10,724 nt of DNA from CAYXDR01 sp046498185. GTDB lineage: Bacteria > Desulfobacterota > DSM-4660 > Desulfatiglandales > Desulfatiglandaceae. Positions 7,901 through 10,724 of this stretch are shown in pieces. The stretch is from contig JAWOBE010000198.1 of NCBI GenBank assembly GCA_046498185.1, positions 1 through 10,724 of the forward strand. Direction: 5' to 3'. A program made the position numbers and the translations under genes. The notes beneath the pieces were generated by a model. The model was not told where the DNA came from. It saw only the letters and a list, made by a program, of their open reading frames with translations, and ran no database searches. Each line of letters opens with the position of its first letter. Position 1 is the stretch's first letter.

Positions 7901-8256
7901 ACTGTCTCGAAATCGGGCATCAGCACCAGGTTGTGGACCTTGCGGGTTTTTCCTCCGCGCTTGTAGATGCAACTGATTTCTCCAGTAAGAAGGAAGCGCG
8001 TCGGGGCGCTGCAGGAAGATGGCAGCATCCCCTCGACCCGGGCGCGGAGATCCTCACGGAGCTTGTAAAGACCGTGCTCGGATTCCGTAAGCTTTTCCCT
8101 GAGTTCCGAAACCCAGCCGGGATGAGTGAAATCCCCGGTTCCCACCAGGGCGATGCCTTTTTTCTGAGCCCAAAGAGAGAGTGCCTCAGGCACCAGGCTG
8201 GGCGAAGTGGCCCGGGAAAAGCGGGAGTGGATATGAAGATCTGCAACAAAGGTCAT
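4993..8256 (-). CDS. EndoQ-type PHP endonuclease fused to UvrD/Rep-family helicase
   Basis: This 1087-residue protein joins a damage-specific nuclease to a superfamily 1 helicase. Residues 1-430 match the EndoQ/TIGR00375 family: metal-binding PHP motifs DLHIHS (6-11), GTGDFTHP (39-46), E93, H108, H164 and HSDAH (221-225), then a zinc finger C277-x2-C280-x8-C289-x3-C293-x2-C296, and the EndoQ tail (KGYDGEYG, 396-403). Characterised EndoQ enzymes cut 5' of uracil, hypoxanthine, xanthine and abasic sites. After a basic linker, residues 463-1087 carry helicase motifs: Walker A AGPGTGKT (484-491), FVDEYQDT (668-675), IGDPNQAIYGFRG (711-723), LTRNYRSP (744-751), SLHAAKGLEW (985-994) and YVGMTRTRSR (1025-1034). 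The last five residues, QLDLF, match the sliding-clamp consensus. A TTG at 8262 is an alternative start with better spacing to a weak GAAGAG. The gene starts 23 bases after the aldo/keto reductase stop. Confidence 0.93.
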   Translation of the reverse strand: MTFVADLHIHSRFSRATSPSLVPEALSLWAQKKGIALVGTGDFTHPGWVSELREKLTESEHGLYKLREDLRARVEGMLPSSCSAPTRFLLTGEISCIYKRGGKTRKVHNLVLMPDFETVEKFNHRLARIGNIKSDGRPILGLDSRDLLEITLESSDRAFFIPAHIWTPWFSLFGTKSGFDTVEECFADLTPHIHALETGLSSDPPMNRLLSALDPYLLVSHSDAHSPEKLGREADLFDVPFDYDRICAAMTDGRGFEGTVEFYPEEGKYHYDGHRKCDVCLHPVDALECGGICPVCGKPLTLGVLHRITELADRSTPMLSKPFHSLIPLPEILSEILRCGPATKKVRAAYDDLLSSLGPELNILMDVNREEVEKFGGGLLAEALDRMRRGHVIRQKGYDGEYGMIRLFEPGEMDELSGQGELFQMVRATERNRTLSIGKRLHAGKIKERQTSAPTKTADPLLDPLNPAQREAVVYEGGHLRIIAGPGTGKTMTLTRRIAWLIRSSRAMPEQVLALTFTHKAAREVHERIVALVPGTSGRGMLVTTFHGFCLEVLRHEGSRSGLPPDFVLCSEPDAQALARRACIRAGKSAKKAAALLRNLSSLKAFRLDDRPPDSSFEGLIPLFEIYQKELRSLGMLDFDDLETETLRLFREHPDATAEWARHYPWIFVDEYQDTSPVQASLLKALVNFGPTSSNEGVCSSNVKSPILFAIGDPNQAIYGFRGADVRGFHNFSQDFPGAEEIMLTRNYRSPQVILDAAAGLMDGQAPLEGEFTGGAPVAVCPCRSAAEEAEMCVEQVEKLMGGTTHFSLDSGRVASYEEGENLSFGDIAVLFRLNAEGDAFEDAFSRAGIPYIRSGEKPLISRHPACLLWRFLQVLQNPENSHYRKVYAEVLNEFNVVPPKMDLREMIGEGGMPALGSDLPGLIEQASALHGFKDLGEEEAVVLRRVKEMAEEFEGDLSSFLDLLSLDRAVDHQSLLGDRVALMSLHAAKGLEWSVVFIAGCEDRLLPCNLFGDTNEAEERRLFYVGMTRTRSRLILSHATRRTIEGRAVDMMPSPFLDLIPAKCCIALERGTWKPKKKPPKQLDLF
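4996..5010 (-). other. C-terminal sliding-clamp binding motif (QLDLF)
   Basis: The codons CAA TTG GAT CTT TTT directly before the TGA stop encode QLDLF. The beta-clamp binding pentapeptide consensus in bacteria is QL(S/D)LF, so this is an exact match. It is at the extreme C terminus after a lysine and proline-rich stretch (residues about 1075-1082), a common arrangement for a flexible tether to the clamp. Binding is inferred from the motif, not shown. Confidence 0.7.
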
Positions 8257-8279
8257 ATGCAATGGTACTCTTCAACAGG

Positions 8280-9299
8280 CTACATCCGTGCCAGTGTTTC
8301 GTCCACGAACCGGATACTTTCTTTTATCAGGTCCGGGATAGGTAGATCATAGGGACATCGCGTCATGCATTGCCCGCATTCCGTGCAATTTCTCGCTTTT
8401 TCGATTTCGGCTCTGCGCAAAGGGTTTGCAAGCACTTCTTCTCCAACTCGCTTTACGTGAGACTTGATGCCGAGTATCTCCTGGATATTGATCCCTTCTG
8501 TACATGGTTGACAATAGTCGCAGCGATGACAAAATTTCCTATCATGCTCTTTTCGAATTTCTTCGATGATTCGCTCGTCTTCTTCATCGAGCATACGGCT
8601 CCCCTGATAAGCAGCCCAATCTTCATCGAAAAGCTCCCGGCTTTCAATACCGCACAACACCAGCACCCCTTCCTGGGAAAGAGTGTATTTAAGCGCCGGC
8701 TTGGCATAATTTATAATACCTCCGGCAAGGGGTTTCATCGCAATTACGCCGATATTTTTCGAAATGGCTTTAGGTATAATTTTGTCCCGTGTGTCCGGTT
8801 CAAGGAAACTGAAACAAACCATGATGGTGTCGAAAAATCCGTCGTCGATTATTCTATCCAACAACTGGAGGCTGTGGCTGGTGATGCCGATGTGCCCTAT
8901 CTCCCCCTGCTCTTTTGCCTTTTGAAGCCCTTCCAGGGCACCTCCCGGCGAAATAATTTTCGAATACTCTTCATCCTTTACAAAGTGGCACTGATAGAGC
9001 TCAATAAAATCCCTCTGTAACTTTTCACGGCTTACCTCCAGGTCCCTCCTAATGCCGTCCGCAGTTCTTTTTTTTGACTTTGATGCCAAAACAACCGGTT
9101 TATCAGTCTGTTTCAGCGCCATACCGATCCGCTCTTCGCTGGTGGTATAGATCCTCGATGTGTCTATGAAATCAATCCCTTTCTCAACGGCATACCGTAC
9201 AATATCAACCGCCTGCTCTTCATCCACCCGCTGGATCGGGATACCCCCGAAACCCAATTTCTTTACGCGAATTCCGGTTCGGCCTAACGTGACATACAT
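8280..9299 (-). CDS. Aldo/keto reductase with C-terminal double 4Fe-4S domain
   Basis: This 339-residue cytoplasmic oxidoreductase has an aldo/keto reductase barrel (about 1-250) followed by a ferredoxin-like tail. The catalytic tetrad is visible as D46 and Y51 (DTSRIY), K74 (ASK) and H105 (YQCH). The tail has two cysteine groups, C257-x2-C260-x2-C263-x2-C266 and C305-x2-C308-x2-C311-x3-C315 followed by proline, enough for two [4Fe-4S] clusters. Such proteins are common in anaerobes and are annotated 'aldo/keto reductase, 4Fe-4S'; their substrates are mostly unknown and the clusters suggest electron exchange with ferredoxin or another Fe-S protein. The ATG at 9299 has two overlapping GGAGG sites 8 and 12 bases upstream. 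It is the first gene of the leftward cluster, so the divergent region 9300-9476 should hold the main promoter. Confidence 0.93.
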   Translation of the reverse strand: MYVTLGRTGIRVKKLGFGGIPIQRVDEEQAVDIVRYAVEKGIDFIDTSRIYTTSEERIGMALKQTDKPVVLASKSKKRTADGIRRDLEVSREKLQRDFIELYQCHFVKDEEYSKIISPGGALEGLQKAKEQGEIGHIGITSHSLQLLDRIIDDGFFDTIMVCFSFLEPDTRDKIIPKAISKNIGVIAMKPLAGGIINYAKPALKYTLSQEGVLVLCGIESRELFDEDWAAYQGSRMLDEEDERIIEEIRKEHDRKFCHRCDYCQPCTEGINIQEILGIKSHVKRVGEEVLANPLRRAEIEKARNCTECGQCMTRCPYDLPIPDLIKESIRFVDETLARM

Positions 9300-9307
9300 A
9301 ATTTCTT

Positions 9308-9316
9308 CCTCCCTCC
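9308..9316 (-). promoter_or_regulatory. Strong double Shine-Dalgarno of the aldo/keto reductase gene
   Basis: The minus strand reads GGAGGGAGG, two overlapping GGAGG cores placed 8 and 12 bases before the ATG at 9299. It is the strongest ribosome binding site in the window and fixes the start of the first gene in the leftward cluster. Confidence 0.75.
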
Positions 9317-9374
9317 GTCGCTTGCTGACCCTTGAGATTTTTCGGATAAACAGGCCTTAATTGCAAGAAAAAAT

Positions 9375-9394
9375 ATATCCGCTTGAATATCCGC
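9375..9394. repeat. Short tandem direct repeat, possible operator
   Basis: ATATCCGC occurs at 9375-9382 and again at 9387-9394, separated by TTGA, giving a 12-base period. The second copy overlaps the candidate -35 element of the rightward gene. Two same-phase copies about one helical turn apart are compatible with a regulator binding site, but an eight-base repeat in a short AT-rich region could be chance. Confidence 0.35.
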
Positions 9395-9476
9395 CCGCTG
9401 CCTGATATTTAATTATCGATAGCAGCAAGTTAAGATGAAAACTTACAATTACGATGACAGAAATAAGGGCTACCAC

Positions 9477-10724
9477 ATGAATCTAATACAATGCATCCAT
9501 GAATCCGCCTTACAACGCCTGGAAAAGCCGGCCGTCGATTTTGAAGGTATCAAATGGACCTACCGGGATTTTTCTCGAGAAATCCAACGCCATGCCGGTG
9601 CGCTCCGCCTGCTGGGCTTGCGTGAAGGAGACCGCGTGGCCTTTCAATTGCCGAAATGCCCTGAATTCCTGTTCCTTCACTTTGCCGCCCTTTCTCTCGG
9701 CGCCGTTTCGCTGCCACTTAATTCGGACTACAAATCCGAAGAAATACATTATTTTCTCACAGACTCAGGAACATCTTTTTTTGTCACGGATCGTGAACGT
9801 TATCTAAAATCACGTGATAAACTGGAAGGAATCAAAGAGCTACAGATACTTCTCGTTGATGATAAGCTCAATGGATTTCCCGTTTTAGGCAGCCTCCTGG
9901 AAAGGGTTACACCGAGTTTTTTCGTTTCCCCGGTTTCCGCGCAAGACGAGGCGACTGCCATGATTTGCTATACCTCCGGTACCACTGGACGCTCCAAAGG
10001 GGCAATGATCACTCACGGAAATCTTATTTCCAACAGCAACGCGCTGGCTCAGGCGTGGCAATGGACAGAAAGAGACACCCTGCTTCATGTGCTCCCGCTG
10101 TTCCACGTCCACGGGCTGAATGTCGCTGTCGTCGGCAGCCTGCTGGCGGGTGCATCCATTTATATGCACGAAAAATTCAACCCCGCCGGGACATGGAAAA
10201 CCATCGAGGAAAAACGATGCACCATGTTTATGGCGGTGCCCACCATTTACCAGCGAATGGTAAACGAACTGGAGGGCATGAAATACACACCGGACCTTTC
10301 ATCGATGCGCGTTTTTATATCCGGGTCCGCGCCACTTTCAGACAATCTTTTTCACCGTTTCGAAAAACTTACCGGCTTCCGAATACTCGAGCGATACGGG
10401 ATGACTGAAACGGCCATGAACACCAGCAATGCTCTTGACCCGGCCGGGCGCAAGCCTAAAAGCGTGGGATTCGCCCTGCCTGGGATAACGATACGGGTGG
10501 TCGGGAAAGACGGACGGGATATGCCCGGAGAGGAAGTGGGCGAAGTATTGATAAAAGGGCCCAACGTCTTTGCCGGGTACTGGCGGAAACCCGATAAAAC
10601 CAGGGAATCTTTTATAGGGGGATACTTCAGGTCCGGAGACATGGGTTTCCTGGATGAAGCCGACGGGGGCAGGCTCTTCCTGGTGGGGCGCTCCAAGGAA
10701 CTCATTATTTCGGGCGGCTACAAT
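9477..10724 (+). CDS. MatB-like acyl-CoA synthetase (AMP-forming), 3' partial
   Basis: This ANL-superfamily ligase activates a carboxylic acid to an acyl-adenylate and then to its CoA thioester. The visible 416 residues contain the ATP loop YTSGTTGRSKGA (165-176), LPLFHVHGL (206-214), the adenine motif ERYGMTET (305-312), the ATP-ribose region YFRSGD (383-388) and the hinge GRSKELIISGGYN (404-416). The frame runs off the right edge, so the C-terminal lid with its catalytic lysine is missing. LPLFHVHGL, VPTIYQR (254-260), SGSAPL (282-287) and ERYGMTE resemble malonyl/methylmalonyl-CoA synthetases (MatB, ACSF3) more than long-chain fatty acyl enzymes; R260, S284 and R306 sit where MatB binds the free carboxylate, as I recall it. 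The substrate is therefore likely but not certainly a short dicarboxylate. The ATG at 9477 follows AAGGG by seven bases; an in-frame ATG at 9435 is possible but has no good ribosome site. Confidence 0.9.
   Translation, partial: MNLIQCIHESALQRLEKPAVDFEGIKWTYRDFSREIQRHAGALRLLGLREGDRVAFQLPKCPEFLFLHFAALSLGAVSLPLNSDYKSEEIHYFLTDSGTSFFVTDRERYLKSRDKLEGIKELQILLVDDKLNGFPVLGSLLERVTPSFFVSPVSAQDEATAMICYTSGTTGRSKGAMITHGNLISNSNALAQAWQWTERDTLLHVLPLFHVHGLNVAVVGSLLAGASIYMHEKFNPAGTWKTIEEKRCTMFMAVPTIYQRMVNELEGMKYTPDLSSMRVFISGSAPLSDNLFHRFEKLTGFRILERYGMTETAMNTSNALDPAGRKPKSVGFALPGITIRVVGKDGRDMPGEEVGEVLIKGPNVFAGYWRKPDKTRESFIGGYFRSGDMGFLDEADGGRLFLVGRSKELIISGGYN

Larger units (their letters stand above)
9300..9476. 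promoter_or_regulatory. Divergent control region
   Basis: This 177-base AT-rich gap lies between the divergent starts of the aldo/keto reductase and the acyl-CoA synthetase and must contain promoters in both directions. On the + strand TTGAAT (9383-9388) is 17 bases from TATTTA (9406-9411), a weak sigma-70-like pair. I saw no clear pair on the - strand. No open frame of note, tRNA or riboswitch-like fold was recognised. Confidence 0.5.

Noticed and set aside
4993..8256. Reading the PHP part as a DNA polymerase III or polymerase X domain
   Set aside because: The four-cysteine zinc finger and the KGYDGEYG tail follow the EndoQ/TIGR00375 layout, and no polymerase palm motif follows; helicase motifs follow instead.
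7285..8352. Overlapping + strand open frames of 155-170 codons
   Set aside because: They lie antisense to the EndoQ-helicase N-terminal half; the sense strand carries all the PHP and zinc-finger motifs and the antisense products are low-information.
8370..9020. A 216-codon + strand open frame
   Set aside because: It is antisense to the aldo/keto reductase, which is complete with its catalytic tetrad and cysteine motifs.
9965..10705. Open frames in other frames over the right-end gene (9965-10408 + and 10352-10705 -)
   Set aside because: The frame starting at 9477 carries the full ordered set of ANL-superfamily motifs across this stretch and stays open to the window edge, so these are shadows.

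Overview
The window looks like chromosome from a strictly anaerobic bacterium of the Desulfobacterota (the former Deltaproteobacteria: sulfate reducers and syntrophs). The pointers are a very large GltD/HdrA-type flavin and iron-sulfur oxidoreductase, an aldo/keto reductase with an eight-cysteine ferredoxin-like tail, a MatB-type acyl-CoA synthetase and a moderately GC-rich composition. This placement is inferred from gene content; no rRNA or other taxonomic marker is present. I found no tRNA, CRISPR array, insertion sequence or phage gene.

Layout. Positions 2-3454 (+) hold the 3' part of a gene whose 5' end lies outside the window. It encodes a GltD-like NAD(P)H:FAD module, a cysteine-rich ferredoxin-like segment, a partial HdrA-like module, a second and fuller HdrA module, and a C-terminal 2[4Fe-4S] ferredoxin. 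It converges, with only 29 bases between stop codons, on a leftward four-gene cluster that reads from 9299 down to 3484. In order of transcription the cluster encodes an Fe-S aldo/keto reductase, a 1087-residue fusion of an EndoQ-type PHP endonuclease with a UvrD/Rep-type helicase, glutamate racemase (MurI), and a small protein with an Hfq/Sm-like fold signature. A 177-base divergent control region (9300-9476) separates this cluster from a rightward MatB-like acyl-CoA synthetase that runs off the right edge.

How they may work together. The two edge genes and the aldo/keto reductase fit anaerobic redox and acyl-CoA metabolism. The centre of the cluster is about DNA repair. EndoQ enzymes nick 5' of deaminated bases and abasic sites, and here that nuclease is joined to a 3'-5' helicase that could open the strand at the nick. 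The fusion ends in the exact pentapeptide QLDLF, which matches the bacterial sliding-clamp (beta clamp, DnaN) binding consensus. Clamp-tethered nicking plus unwinding is the most interesting hypothesis in the window. The Hfq-like gene appears to carry one clear Sm motif pair and a possible second, degenerate Sm-like repeat. MurI is ordinary and probably a housekeeping passenger.

A compositional break is also visible inside the first gene. Its first 1 kb is strongly G-rich relative to C on the coding strand and the rest is nearly balanced. The change falls close to the join between the GltD/ferredoxin part and the HdrA part.
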